From contig NC_068339.1 of NCBI RefSeq assembly GCF_014633365.1, positions 30,699,316 to 30,763,315 of the forward strand: a stretch of 64,000 nt of DNA, given 5' to 3'. Of this stretch, positions 1 through 11,470 are shown piece by piece. A program made the translations under genes and the position numbers. Source of the stretch: Diospyros lotus. Taxonomy: Eukaryota > Streptophyta > Magnoliopsida > Ericales > Ebenaceae. Each line of letters opens with the position of its first letter. The stretch's first letter is position 1. Under the pieces are notes generated by a model. That model made no database searches. It was given only the letters and a program-made list of their open reading frames with translations, and was not told where the DNA came from.

Positions 1-772
1 CTGCCAAAGCTCCTCCACTTGTAACATCTACCAAGTACCTGTCCATGGGGATTAGACCTTCATAGAGATACTGAATTAGGAGTTGGTCACTTATCTGATG
101 GTGAGGACAGCTGGAACACAACTTCTTGAACCTCTCCCAATACTCATGTAGAGTTTCACCACTCATCTGCCTTATACCACAAATTTCCTTCCTTATTGAT
201 GCTGTTCTGGAGGCTGGAAAGAATTTTTCCAGGAAGATCCTTTTCAATCCATCCCAGCTGGTAATGGCAACTGGTGGCAGGTAGTAGAGCCAATCCTTGG
301 CTGATCCATCAAGTAAGAATGGAAAGGCTCTTAGCTTGATTTGCTCTTCATCTACTCCTTGTGGCCGCATGGTTGAGCAAACAACATGAAATTCTTTTAG
401 ATGCTTGTGCGGATCCTCTCCTGCAAGACCATGAAACTTGGGCAACAAGTGGATTAGTCCAGATTTTAGTTCAAAGTTAGCATCTAACTGTGGGTATTGA
501 ATACATAGGGGCTGGTAATGCACATCAGGTGCAGCCAGCTCTCTAATGGTTCTACCATCCAAATGACCATGATTTGCATTATTTCCATTACCATTATTTC
601 CATTACCATTATCTGCCATATTGATGAATTCTGGAATAGGTTCGGATGAAGTGTTAGACACACTATTAGGGTCAATCCTATCCCGAGACTTAAGCTCTCT
701 AGCTTGCCTTCTAAGAGTGTTCTCTAATTCAAGATCCAAGTCAAGTAATGTTTTCTTAGATGACCTGGTCAT
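1..772 (-). CDS. gag: Athila-type Ty3/gypsy gag, N-terminal part, runs off the window edge
   Basis: Translated by hand on the minus strand, the frame opens at an ATG complementary to 770-772 and stays open to base 1 (about 257 codons). After an N-terminal stretch with an Asn/Gly-rich repeat come motifs I associate with Athila-lineage gag: ELAAPDVHYQPLCIQYP, GLIHLLPKFHGLAGEDPHK, the FLDGSAKDWLYYLPP-like block and EIRQ/SGETLHEYWERFKKLC-like residues of the Retrotrans_gag (capsid) domain. The protein would form the capsid of the virus-like particle in the cytoplasm. No internal stop is seen, so this part may be recent. The rest of the element lies beyond the left edge. Its 5' LTR should lie to the right but is missing: sequence of another element begins near 1420. 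Athila assignment is from motif recognition, not a database search. Confidence 0.85.
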   Translation of the reverse strand, partial: MTRSSKKTLLDLDLELENTLRRQARELKSRDRIDPNSVSNTSSEPIPEFINMADNGNGNNGNGNNANHGHLDGRTIRELAAPDVHYQPLCIQYPQLDANFELKSGLIHLLPKFHGLAGEDPHKHLKEFHVVCSTMRPQGVDEEQIKLRAFPFLLDGSAKDWLYYLPPVAITSWDGLKRIFLEKFFPASRTASIRKEICGIRQMSGETLHEYWERFKKLCSSCPHHQISDQLLIQYLYEGLIPMDRYLVDVTSGGALA

Positions 773-1422
773 GCACTAGAGATCAGCACAAAAACAACAC
801 ACAAAATGGCCTATGCATACCAAGAACACAGAAACACAAACAAAAACACACAAACAAAAGCACACAAACACAAAAACACAAAAACAGGTCAAACAATAAG
901 CCCTTAGATGATTTTTTTATGCAATTTTTCACAAAATTTCAACACAAAAACACTGAGGGACCTAAAAACACTAAAAACCACACCAAATTAGCCACTGAGA
1001 AACACAAAATGGCCCAAAAAGTGGTCTAAACGTTGGAATTTGGCCAAAAAAGGGTCTCCTCATTGCAAATCAGTGACTCTTTATCCCCACACCCCCATTT
1101 CTTTGGACACCAAAAATCAGCTCAATCGGAGCAAGTGAAAATTTGTGAACAGTAACCGTCAAAATCGTTTTTTTTATCAAATTAGCTCCTATTTTGCCTC
1201 AAAGACCACTCTAAATGCAAGAAAACATCAAGGGATGCATAAAGACATGAAAGAACATCAAGTAAGGATGAGAAAGGAAGAGGATAGCACCGGTATCTCG
1301 AGCTCAATCCTTAAATAATGCTATCTGTTATGGGGATGGTCAAAACAGCTGTTGAATGGGAAAGCTGCTATGGGTGATCTCCTCTTGGTTGCAGCTGCAG
1401 GGTTGTCTATCTGCTAAACGAA
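773..1422 (-). other. Leader of the Athila-type element; non-coding
   Basis: A-rich, CA-repeat-like sequence (many AAACACAAAA runs at 780-900) between the gag start and the junction with the Tat element near 1420. No coding signal was recognised. A primer-binding site and 5' LTR would be expected at its right end but are not visible, so the element is truncated here. Confidence 0.5.
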
Positions 1423-2301
1423 AAGAAAATTTTGGGACCTTTTCCTCAAGCGCCCGGGCAAAGAAAATTTTTAATAGCGGCCACTGACTATTTCACCAAA
1501 TGGATTGAAGCTGAGGCATTGGCTACTATTATAGCACGAAAAGTGGAGGCAATGGTATGGAAAGACATTGTGTGCCGGTTTGGGATACCAAGAATTATCG
1601 TCATGGATCATGGGAAGCAATTTGATTGTGACTCCTTTAGAAAATTCTATGACGACCTAGGAATTCAACTAAGATTCGCTTCAGTGGCATATCCTCAAGC
1701 TAATGGACAAGCTGAGGTCAGTAATCGAACCATATTACATGGCCTAAAAACTCGACTTGAAGGAGCCAGAGGCACATGGGCCGACGAGCTACCCACCATT
1801 TTATGGGCTTATCGAACAACTAGTCGGGTCGCTACCGGAGAAACTCTGTTCAATCTAGTATATGGAACAGAGGCTTTAATTCCCATTGAAATTTCAGCTA
1901 AGTCCCCAAGACTGATGGCATATGAGGAAGAGGACAAAGCAAGGAATTCTGAAGCGTTGCGAGAAAATTTGGATCTGATTGAAGAGCAGAGGGATAACAC
2001 TGCCATGAAGATAGCTGCATATCAAAGAAGAATAGCCAGTTATTTCAATTCTTGAGTGAAGAACAGACCCATGAAAGAAGGAGATTTAGTACTTCGAAGA
2101 TCTGTTGTAACCAACGCGCTAAAGGATGATGGAAAGTTATGAGCAAATTGGGAAGGGTCGTACCGCATTCTAAAACTGATTGGCCCCAACACTTGCATTT
2201 TACAGACTCTTTCAGGAGACACTATGGGGAAAACATGGAATTTGAACTATCTAAAGTTGTATACGAACAGTGTATCTGAGAAAATATCTACAATAACATA
2301 A
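1423..2301 (+). pseudogene. Ty3/gypsy (Tat-type) integrase, catalytic core and C-terminus, N-truncated
   Basis: Homology starts abruptly at about 1423 (ILGPFPQAPGQRK), so the zinc-binding N-terminus and the rest of pol are missing. The core shows the expected D,D,E positions: D in TDYFTKWIE, D in MDHGKQFD (usually DNG, so the Asn has changed) and E in NGQAEVSNR. It is followed by the RTTSRVATGETLFNLVYG block and a C-terminal region (KEGDLVLRR...WEGSYRI). Two in-frame TGA stops (2053-2055, and after DGKL near 2140) lie where related proteins have Arg, consistent with CGA-to-TGA changes; the frame otherwise runs to a TAA at 2299-2301. The enzyme would insert retrotransposon cDNA into chromosomes. 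This copy is dead. The antisense ORF further right supports a Tat-lineage assignment. Confidence 0.85.
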
Positions 2302-2396
2302 GTCCTAAATGGGACCGTGGACGTAGGCGCATTTGGCCGAACCACGTAAAAATGCTTGTGTACGCATGGTTGTCATTTTATTTTCGGAAAGGAAAA

Positions 2397-2906
2397 GATC
2401 GAGCCCGTTGTCCCGCCTATGGCCCGGCAACGAGGTAAACTATGATCGAGCCCATTGTCCCGCCTATGGCCCGGCAACTAGGTAAACTAAGATCAAGCCC
2501 GTTGTCCCACCTATGGCCCGACAACGAGGTAAACTAAGATCGAGCCCATTGTCCCGCCTATGACCCGGCAACGAGGTAAACTAAGATCGAGCCCGTTGTC
2601 CCGCCTATGGCCTGGCAACGAGGTAAACTACGATCGAGCCCATTGTCCCGCCTATGGCCCAACAACGAGGTAAACTAAGATCGAGCCCGTTGTCCCGCCT
2701 ATGGCCCGGCAACGAGGTAAACTACGATCGAGCCCGTTGTCCCGCCTATGGCCTGGCAACGAGGTAAACTACGATTGATCCCGTTATCCCGCCTATGGCC
2801 CGGCAACGAGGTAAACTACGATCGAGCCTGTTGTCCCGCCTATGGCCCGACAACAAGGTAAAACTAAGATCGAGCCCGTTGTCCCGCCTATAGCCTGGAA
2901 CGAGGT
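2397..2906 (+). repeat. 47-bp tandem array, about 11 copies, downstream of Tat pol
   Basis: The unit begins GATCGAGCCC and ends GAGGTAAACTAA or GAGGTAAACTAC; the period is 47 bp with single-base changes between copies. The last copy is cut at GAGGT by a solo LTR, and one diverged copy continues at 4445-4500. Tandem repeats in the untranslated region between pol and the 3' LTR are known from Tat/Ogre elements. Confidence 0.95.
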
Positions 2907-4444
2907 TGATAAGTGCATAATTTCATATATTTATTTCCCTTACATATGGTCTCTTGGGTGAGATTTATGCCTTATTGTGTTGATTTATACTTATTTTTAT
3001 GGTTAAGGCAATTTTAGATAGGTTAGAATAAATTGGGCTTTTACTTACAAAATTTCAGCTTTTTAATATTTTGACCTTTTGGGCTTCTTGTAGATTTTCG
3101 AACATGTTAAAGTTCAAGAACATGCATAATGTCTTCAGAGATTTTGTATATGACTTCTTGGGATTTCCATAATGGTATGATTTGTCCAAATCCGAGTTCG
3201 TTTGGGCCTCCAAATATTGCTTCAAGTTAGGGCCGAAAAGCTGGGCCAAATCCTAATTGGATTAGAATTCTGCACAAACATGGAATCTTTAAAAGGCCAT
3301 AACTTGAGCTTCTGATGTCTAAATCGAGTGATTCAAAAACCTAAATTCATATAAACATTATTAACTACAATTATTAAGAAGGGGACGAAGCCCAAAACGC
3401 TCATTATCCGACCCAAAGCGGGCTCACAAGTTACAGAAGTCTAGGAGCCCTAATTCCTTGGCTGATTTGGATTCTTTGTTGGGGGATATTTAAAGTCTTA
3501 ATCCAAGCTCGAGAGGGGGGACGCCCAAGAAGAAAAAGAGGCAGAGAAGCACATCCAAGAGGGGGAAGAAGCATCCTTTTCATATTTTCTCTTCTTTTTG
3601 TGTTCTTTCTCTCATTATGTGTGGCTAAACTTTGGTTTTTCGGTAGAAGGATATTTTGAAGCCATGGTGAAGACCATTGTGAGATCTTTTTGATTTTATT
3701 TGCAATCTGATTTTCTCTTGAATATTCATGTATCTTCTGATTTTAATGTTTATGATTGTGTGTTTTGATTGCATAGACGACCGCTATTCAATTCTTGATG
3801 CATGATCTATTGCTAGCTTGAATACCAAATCCGTAATTGTTTGGTCTTTCTTGCATAAGTAACAACTAGGGTTGATGATTATGGATAAGTTTTCGTTCAA
3901 TTCCTAGGGAGTACATGTGTTGAATTAAATAAACCAAGCTTGTGTGTTTATTGTTCAGATTTGGTCTTGTTTCCACAAAGTTTAATGCTGCCATTGAATT
4001 AAATTCTAGAGAGCTTGTTCTAGGGTTGTTTGAAGGTAAGGGTTAATTGAAGAGCTTGTTTTAATTAATTAAGAAGTATGGGAAACATTGAATGAACAGA
4101 GCTTGTTGTTCTTTCTAAGGTCAAGTATTCAAGGAAAATTAGTGACTTTGGCATCAATGATCAGTGTTATAACCATTGGTGGATCAATCCCTTCTACCGG
4201 AAGCGTTTCTATTAATTACTTTAATTTTGTTACATTCTGATTTGTCTTATTCATTTAGAATAATATTTTATTTTTAATTGTTTAAATTTCAAAATACAAA
4301 CCCTCCAATCATTTCTTCTATTTATTTTAAGTTTTCAAAGGAATAGATCTCACCAATCCCTGTGGATACGACCTTGCTTATCACTATCACAATTCATATT
4401 TTTAAGAGCAAGAATTTATTATTTGTTGGATTCGACACCCATCA
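2907..4444 (+). mobile_element. Solo LTR, Athila-like, TSD GAGGT
   Basis: A 1538-bp block starts TGATAAGTGC and ends CACCCATCA, flanked by the exact 5-bp duplication GAGGT (2902-2906 and 4445-4449). It interrupts the 47-bp array. It has no ORF. The 3' end contains CCCTGTGGATACGACC, which I associate with Athila LTR ends, so the plus orientation is likely. It is the product of insertion followed by LTR-LTR recombination. Confidence 0.9.
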
Positions 4445-4716
4445 GAGGTAAAACTAAGATTGAACCCGTGGCCCTGCTCACAGCCTGGTAACGAGAAAAA
4501 ATATGCTCAAGCTCGCCACATCGTGCACGATTCAATAGCGAAAGAAAAGTCTTGGTCTTATATCACTAAAGACAGCAATAAAAGAATAAATCAAGCAATA
4601 AAGAGCAGAGCACATTAGGTAGAACAAAGAAAAAACATTCATTGATAAAACAAGCAAACTACAACGAGAGGAGCACATGGGCCCGGCAACAGCGGAAAGA
4701 AAACTACAATGAGGGT
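4445..4716 (+). other. End of tandem array and spacer before the antisense ORF
   Basis: A last diverged 47-bp unit (to about 4500) is followed by about 200 bp with no coding signal. No terminator for the convergent antisense transcript could be defined. Confidence 0.5.
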
Positions 4717-7119
4717 CTACTCACGGGAGCGGGACTTGCGAGAGGAACGCTTAGAAGATCCTAACGACACAACAGGAATCTTAGGAGGCCCCGTCGAGAA
4801 TTCCCCTTCCTCAACCTCGACCGTGTGAGGGATATCTTCATCGGCCACGCCAGGATCTTCTCCAACGGCTCCGGGATCGACTGTCATGCCTTCTTCCCCA
4901 TGATTGAAAGGAAACGGATTCCAAGGGCCCGTCAAATTTTCCAAATCATCCACTAAGTAAGAGTCCAGATAAGAAGAAGGACTCATAGGCTCATTCGGCT
5001 CATATTGACGCTAATCTACTTGATGGGACTCCACAACTTCGCGAGTAGGAAAAAGTTCAGGAAAAGTCTCTCCCGGACGTTGAGATTCTAGATGTGCACG
5101 GGCCAGATAAAATCCATATTTCAGGAAGCCGGAAGCATACTTTCCCTTCCTATCTTGACAGTCGGTTGAGAGATGATATTCTTTCACTGCTTCAGCCCGA
5201 ATAGCCCGAGCATCTTTCCGACTTATCTTCAATTCTGACAGGCGTAGAGAATGTTCCTGCAAAAGTGCCTCATGTTGCGCCATCAAACCAACATTCTTGT
5301 GCTCTCCAGCTTCTAGCTGAGAGTGTAAGTCTTTAATTTCCCCGTGAAGACCCGAGGTACCAACAGAAGCCTCGGACAGTCGATCCTGCATGCGCACAAT
5401 CTCTGCCTCTGCATTCTTCTTCCCGAGCTCCACCCGACGAGCACGAACCTTTAACTCTTGACGCTCATCATTCCGGGAAGATTGGCTCTTCCTCCAGTCT
5501 GACATTTGGGTCTCTACTTGTTCACGATAGGCCCTGTCCCTAGCGTTGGAAGCAACGATTCCTTGGATACCTTGCACTAGGAGCTGCTCTGCCTCGTCTC
5601 TAGTTTGGGCATAATTACCACCAATAAATCGTCGTTCCTCTCGAGGGAGAATGGAGGAATAGATGAGGCGAGCACCAATCCCCGTTTCAGTAACCGAGTC
5701 TGTCTCTAATACCCCTGGGGAAACTTCAAAGTCTCGACCACTAAGTTTCGTACCGTCTCCAAGAATCATGGTATGTCTCACATTGCCTGGAATGGGAAGT
5801 ATAGGAGGGGGCCTCAATGCTTTCTCGCCTTCTAGACGGCGACGATCCTTCATATTTGGAACTACAGGATGGCGACATTCTTCTTCCACCTGTGCCATGT
5901 CACCAACAAACCGAGAAGACGAGCTTCGCCCCCCTTGAGAATTGGGAGCAGGAGAGGGGATGTCTACAGCCCCTTCATGAGAAAGAGGAATTGATGGACT
6001 TTCCATATGAGTAGGAGCTTCAGCACTAGAGTGGTCGCTTCTTGGACGCCGCTGCCTTTCCACCCCAGTGGGAGAAACGCCGGCAGGTATACGCGACCGA
6101 GGAGGGCAGGAGCTTGTAGATCCCTCAGCTCCATGTGTAGAAACCCTGGCCGCTGTCGCAGCACGCGCCTCCTTCTCATGGTGGTGTCTACGCAACTCCA
6201 TCAGTCTACCCAATCCATCAATTTTTGCAAAAATCAATACAAAGCATTTAGCATGGAGAAATAATACGACAATGGAAAAAAGAAAGATAATGGCGAAAGA
6301 TATTCTACCCCCAGGAGTGTTTTCCTCCTGAGGATGAAAAGGAGGAAGGGAAGATGATCCAGGCATTTCCATCTCTTCCTCCTCGACTTCTTCCATTTCT
6401 TCGTTGGATAGCGTGGAAGAGCGAGGAGGAACAGTTGGTGTCACGACCCCCCAACCCGCGATTCTGAGATTCTCCAAAGTCAGGAGGCTCCTCAACTCGA
6501 TGGGGCCCTGCGCCGTTAACATTTCTACTAGATGACGATACACGCCCTGAACTTCCTTGCAGGGAGGAAACCCTTGGCTGGCGTCTTGATGATTCCAGTA
6601 TAAAGGAGCATCCCAATTAGGTGGAGGTTCTATCACTACCCACCGTTCTTCAAATCGATTAATCTTGTTTGGAAGAGTGATGAACAGCTCTAAACCCAAC
6701 ACCTTCTGGAGCGTGTAAAGGGCACGATCCTTGTTGGCTTTTCGCAATCGATAGAAACAACTGAAGAGTCTCAAGGAGGGGACGACATCCCTCAGATGAC
6801 AAAGTATAGAGAAGCCGACCATCTGAGCCCAACCATTAGGATGAAGTTGAGCGGGAACGATCTTGTAGTGACGCAACCACGCCATTGCAAAGGGCGGAAG
6901 AGGAAAGCGGAGTCCCACCTCAAATGAAGCAAAGTGAAGACCAAGGGAGCCCTCGTGTACCCGAGAGGGGTCCGGCTCATCAAGGCGAGGGTACCTCACC
7001 ATAAATCCAGAAGGAGTGGCATCATAAACTTGCTCAAAGGCCCCATATCGAAGCCGGGAGCTCGAAGTGGTAGGAATGTGCGCGGGGTCGGGGGGTGATG
7101 CTGGTCTTCTCCTCGACAT
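4717..7119 (-). CDS. Antisense ORF (aORF) of a Tat-type retrotransposon, gypsy-type putative transposase family, one internal TAG
   Basis: The main frame runs from ATG at 7119 to TAG at 5011-5013 (702 aa). The same frame then continues without interruption to 4717, so the intact protein would be about 800 aa with a single nonsense codon. It lies between pol and the 3' LTR, opposite to the element's own genes: the position known for the extra antisense ORF of Tat elements (family called 'putative gypsy type transposase'). N-terminal residues about 20-200 form a conserved folded region (YPRLDEPDP, SFEVGLRFPLPPF, LHPNGWAQMVGF). The middle is Ser/Pro/Arg-rich, and residues about 500-640 are charged and helical, likely coiled coil. 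A hydrophobic stretch near residues 275-305 is flanked by GT...AG-like borders and may be an unspliced in-frame intron instead of a membrane segment. The molecular function of the family is unknown to me. Confidence 0.8.
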
Positions 7120-7462
7120 GTTAAAAGGTTCAAAGCCGTTACCTTGTTACGTTAGGAAAAGCGGACGATCACAACGAGCAAAGTACCTGCACATAAACGC
7201 AAAGAAAATCAGTACAAGGAAAAGAAGGAGCAACCGAAGGCCGAGATAAGCATTTCAAGCCGTTTAAGGGCACCGGGGCACCAGGACCACTCAATCATGA
7301 CCGAGTGGGGGGCCACTTGGTCATGACCGAGTGGCCTAGTGGGAGCTCCCCCAAATGCTGAAAAAGAAGACGTGGCCCAGAAAATGCGCCGAGACTTGAG
7401 AGAATTTGAGTCTTGGAGCACCTCAGCTGATCCTTGTGAGAATTAAATGAAGAGTGGAAGCC

Positions 7463-7472
7463 CTATTTATAG
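7463..7472 (-). promoter_or_regulatory. TATA box for the antisense ORF
   Basis: The minus strand reads CCCCTATAAATAGGG across 7461-7475, a textbook plant TATA context (CTATAAATAG), about 345 bp upstream of the antisense ORF's ATG at 7119. It lies outside the 3' LTR as delimited here, so the antisense gene may have its own promoter. Inference from motif and spacing only. Confidence 0.55.
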
Positions 7473-7562
7473 GGGCTCAAAAGGCAAAAAAGTCGAAAGC
7501 TGTGGAACAAATATAGAAAATGAAGAGCAAATGCGCAAAAATGATCTCCCGAGAGATAAGCA

Positions 7563-8146
7563 AAATGCGGCAAAAGCGACGCCAATATTTCCCGGGATCG
7601 TATGCTCTTTTACCCGACTCCTCGGCTAAAAAAGCAGGGAGCAATTGATGTACCCAGGAGGGCGAAATGGATTTATGATCAAGTGTGGGCCCCAATAGGA
7701 GATAAATCAAAGTCAAGGGCCAAGGAATACCCGCTCGGCCGGGCTGGGTGGGAGCCCACTTGGCGCAACCGAGTGGCTAAGACCACTCGGCACAACCGAG
7801 TGGTAAAGACCACTCGGTCGGTCCGAGTGGCTGAGACCACTCGGCTGGGCCAAGTGGCTAAGACCACTCGGTTGCCGAGTGGTTTTCCCCCCGTCTCGGC
7901 TCAACCGAGTGGGGGCCCACTCGGCATGACCGAGTGGAAAGGGTCACTCGGTCACTCGGCATGCGGCAAAAGCGATGCCAATATTTCCCAAGATCGTATG
8001 CTCTTTTACCCGACTCCTCGGCTAAAAAAGCAGGGAGCAATTGATGTACCCGGGAGGGCGAAATGGATTTATGATCAAGTATGGGCCCCAATAGGAGATA
8101 AATCAAAGTCAAGGGCCAAGGAATACCCGCTTGGCTGGGCCGAGTG
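7563..8146 (+). repeat. 396-bp tandem duplication spanning PPT and LTR start of the Tat element
   Basis: The segment around 7567-7740 (GCGGCAAAAGCGACGCC...) recurs at 7963-8136 with a few changes, a period of 396 bp. Each copy contains the purine-rich AAAAAAGCAGGGAGCAAT directly before TGATGTACCC, so both the polypurine tract and the LTR start are present twice (LTR starts at 7646 and 8042). Confidence 0.85.
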
Positions 8147-8340
8147 GCTAAGACCACTTGGCACAATCGAGTGGTAAAGACCACTCGGTCGGTCCGAGTG
8201 GCTGAGACCACTCGGCTGGGCTGAGTGGTTTTCCCCCCCCACTCGGCATGACCAAGTGGAGAGGGTCACTCGGTCATACCGAGTGGCCCCTTCCCCAAAC
8301 TCGACCTAACCGAGTGGAGGTCACTCGGCATGACCGAGTG
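7745..8340 (+). repeat. Palindrome array CCACTCGG / CCGAGTGG in the Tat LTR U3
   Basis: More than a dozen short inverted repeats of the form CCACTCGG-(few bases)-CCGAGTGG, spaced irregularly, fill the region upstream of the TATA box at 8464. Weaker copies start at about 7285. Several have CpG-to-TpG or CpG-to-CpA changes. Confidence 0.85.
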
Positions 8341-9839
8341 ACCCTTCGAGATTGTCAATCCAGCCGAATCCCCCCTCTCGCCAGACGATCAGCATTGCGA
8401 AATTTCCGTAATGGTCTGCGAGATTTCCGCTGAGAAAATCGCGAGGCCTCTCTCTCTCCTCCACTATATATATGAGACCCCACCTTCATTCCGAGGAATG
8501 CATTTTTGAGCAATAAAAGTACAATTTCCTCATTTTCTCTCGAGATTCTGACTTAAGCATTGGAGGGTTTGCGCGGGGACCCCCACCCGCGTCCTAACGG
8601 TGCTCTCATTTTGTAGGCCACTCGGTCATCAAGGGCACTCATCGCCCTTAGGTCACTCGGTCACTACCACTCGTCACCCTCAAGTCACTCGGTCACTACC
8701 ACACGTCGCCCTCAGGTCATTCGGTCACGGCCACTCGTCGCCCTCAAGTCACTCGTTCATCCGAGATCACCCGTCATCCTCAGGTCACTCGCTCATCAGA
8801 GGCCACTCGTTATTGTTAGTGTAGGTGCTCTAGACCCAATCAGATTGGGCATGTTGTACACTGACAATTGTAATCATGTTATTATTTGAATAAGGAGTTA
8901 TTCAAATTCACAAGAAGTCATTCTATTAGTTTCTTATTATTATTGTAATAACCGAATGAAACTAGATAGAAGTCCATATGATGTATACTGTGAATAATCT
9001 ATAAAGATGTGAGATGATGCATCACAGTTTATAGACATCATTAAACGTCCCAAGTCGTAGCAATGTCAAGAATGGACATTGACAATTGCGGTAAGACTTG
9101 TATGTGCTATGTTTTTGCTATGTGATAGCAATGGGGGTCTCACACCTATAGGCATGGGGATGCCTAGACAAGTACAAAGGTGACCAATGTTGGAGAACGT
9201 GTCACTGGACATGACTCGCCATGAGAATCCATTTTGGTTAAATGTTGATGGAATTCTCATACGAGATGGGTGTAACTAATCCTTGGACCTGAGGTTGTCA
9301 CGGTCATCTCATAAGAAGACTGGTATGCTTTGACATCGTTTCGATGGGCCTAGACAAAGGCTGCACGTGGGCGATCGTTGGGTATATCATGAGGCTTATG
9401 GAGATGGGTGCATAGCCAAGATGGGACTCGTCTATCCCTTGATAGAGGATGATGTATCTAAGGCGCATTCGGTGGATATTCACTTTAAATCCATGGCCAT
9501 GGTGAAAGAGATCAATAAGGAGTTATTGATTCACTTTCTATTAAGTGAAGATATCCGAAAGACCGAAGAAAACTCATGTGATCATTATCAAGCAACACAT
9601 CGCCATACTTGAGATCACATAAGATGCATTGACGAGAGGATCGTATTACACGGTAACCATGCTCGTGAAAGGTTATTTGCGGATTATGAATCCTTTTGAA
9701 TAATTGGGTAGGCATGACGCCTTGCTAGGGGCCAATCTTGTCTTATGTGTTCGTACCGACACATTGCCAACATATTCGGAAGCCTAATGAGTCATACGCA
9801 ATAGGCACGATCCCTGGCTTAAACCAGGAGAGTGGACGT

Positions 9840-11043
9840 TGATAGCATGCATATTTATACCATATTTTGGCATTTCACCTCACTCTTATTAGGCCATTTG
9901 AAGCAATTTTTGCTGATATTTCATTGTTTCTATTTTATTATGCTTCAAATTGTCCTTACACTATTTTCTATCTTACCTCTACTCTATGGATCCAGGCTTT
10001 AGGGAATATTGGATGGGCTAAAGGAGCTTTGGCTCAACTAAAGGAGCTTGGGCCTACTAAAGGAGCTTGGGCCTACTTTCAAGGAGCTTGGGCCTACACT
10101 AAAGGAGCAGACTTGGGCTCACTTGTTTTCTGTTGGGCTAGGCCCAACCCTAGCCTCCCTAGCCTTTCCTTTCTTGGCCATGTATTTAAGGCCTCTTAGC
10201 ATTAATTTTCAGAATATCATCATAGAGAAAGAGAGGAGAAAATAGAGAGGATTCTACCCGTTTTTGTCATTGTAGCATTTTTCTGTTTTCTACATGTTTT
10301 GTTCCATTCTGTTTTCCTTGCTGGAATGATAGGCTAGAACATTTGGTAACCGGTTGTGTGTCTTGAATCCATGTGGAATTTGAGTCCCGGATGAGCTACA
10401 AGAATCTGGTTTGTTGTTTGTTTCTTATTCATTTCTATTTGGTTTAGTTTGAGCAGATTTGTGAATGCATGGAGTTCATGGCAGGTTTGTGTGAACTTGC
10501 ATGGTTTCACTTTCTGTTAGATGCTTAAGAGAACAGAATGTTATAGCCGGTTGGTATAACATCTCGGAAATGAATATTGTGTGCTTGAACGGTTGTTCTT
10601 GCATAGGTCCGGATAGGTTGAATAGAGAGTGAATGGTTGTATTTTGTTTGCAAGAGATTTCTGCATTCATTTTGTTATTTCCAATCATTCTAATCCTTGG
10701 ACGGTTGTTGGGGATGCTTGAGTTTGTTTTTCGGAGATCAAAGCATCTAGCAAACCAAGATATATAGAGTGGACAAGGAAGATTTCACATAGGAGACAAA
10801 TACACAGCCGGTTGCACTCCTCTTATTGATTTTTCATCCATCTTCATCTTTCTGTTTTGCCAATTAGTTTTCTGTCAAAACCCCCCCCCCCAAACAAACT
10901 GTTATTGGTTATGTTGGTTCTCCTTTGTTGGTAGAAGAAAGTGAGGCTCCTTGTGAGAGATGACCTAGGGTGCACTTTGCTGCAAACTAGAGAAGAGATG
11001 CAAACATAGATCTCTAATTCTGGAGCGGTTCGATAGCCGGTCA
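9840..11043 (+). mobile_element. Solo LTR nested in the C1 5' LTR, TSD GACGT
   Basis: A 1204-bp block starts TGATAGCATGC and ends CCGGTCA with the exact duplication GACGT at 9835-9839 and 11044-11048. It is absent from the C1 3' LTR, which proves insertion after C1 integrated. It contains a short array around AAGGAGCTTGGGCC (10018-10110), a TATA-like GTATTTAAGG near 10182 and a run of 12-13 C at about 10881. I did not recognise the family. Confidence 0.93.
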
Positions 11044-11224
11044 GACGTATGGTTAAGTGGGACACTTCGGCAAGAAGTTGTGCCGTCGTAGGTTCTCACG
11101 GAAAAAGAACAGATAGACGTAATGACGTCGATATGACGAGGGGTCGTCGTAATGGAAAGAGTTTCCTAAAAATGGCATTTGATTAAATTAGGAAGGAGTT
11201 TCTAATTTAATGATTTTCTATTTG

Positions 11225-11470
11225 TTGGAGTGGCAAATAGGAAATAAAATATTTTTGGGCTTAAGTTAATATTTGGACTAAATTAGATTTGGTCCAAATA
11301 TTAAATTAAATATTATATTTGGACTAAATTGGATTTGGGCCAAATATTAAAATAAATATTATATTTGGACTAAATTAGATTTGGGCCAAATATTAAATAT
11401 TATATTTGGACCAAATTAGATTTGGGCCAAATATTAAATAAAATATATTTGGGCTTGAATTAGATTTAGA
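11225..11470 (+). repeat. Hairpin-forming tandem units in the C1 LTR
   Basis: Units of roughly 45 bp with the pattern TTTGGACTAAATTAGATTTGGGCCAAATATT repeat about four times (the same at 18832-19015). TTTGG and CCAAA can pair within each unit. The array ends about 20 bp before the TATA box at 11491. Confidence 0.8.

Noticed and set aside
2397..2906. CRISPR-like array
   Set aside because: The 47-bp units are contiguous with no unique spacers, and the context is a plant retrotransposon.
5663..6616. Several ORFs overlapping the antisense ORF in other frames
   Set aside because: Shadows of the longer conserved minus-strand frame; no family resemblance.
7602..8824. ORFs across the CCACTCGG array
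   Set aside because: Periodic peptides translated from DNA repeats in the LTR; present in all frames.
9367..9612. 82-aa ORF repeated at 18137 and on the minus strand at 49950 and 53834
   Set aside because: Recurs because it is part of the C1-family LTR; no start context or domain, and it is broken in D1/D2.
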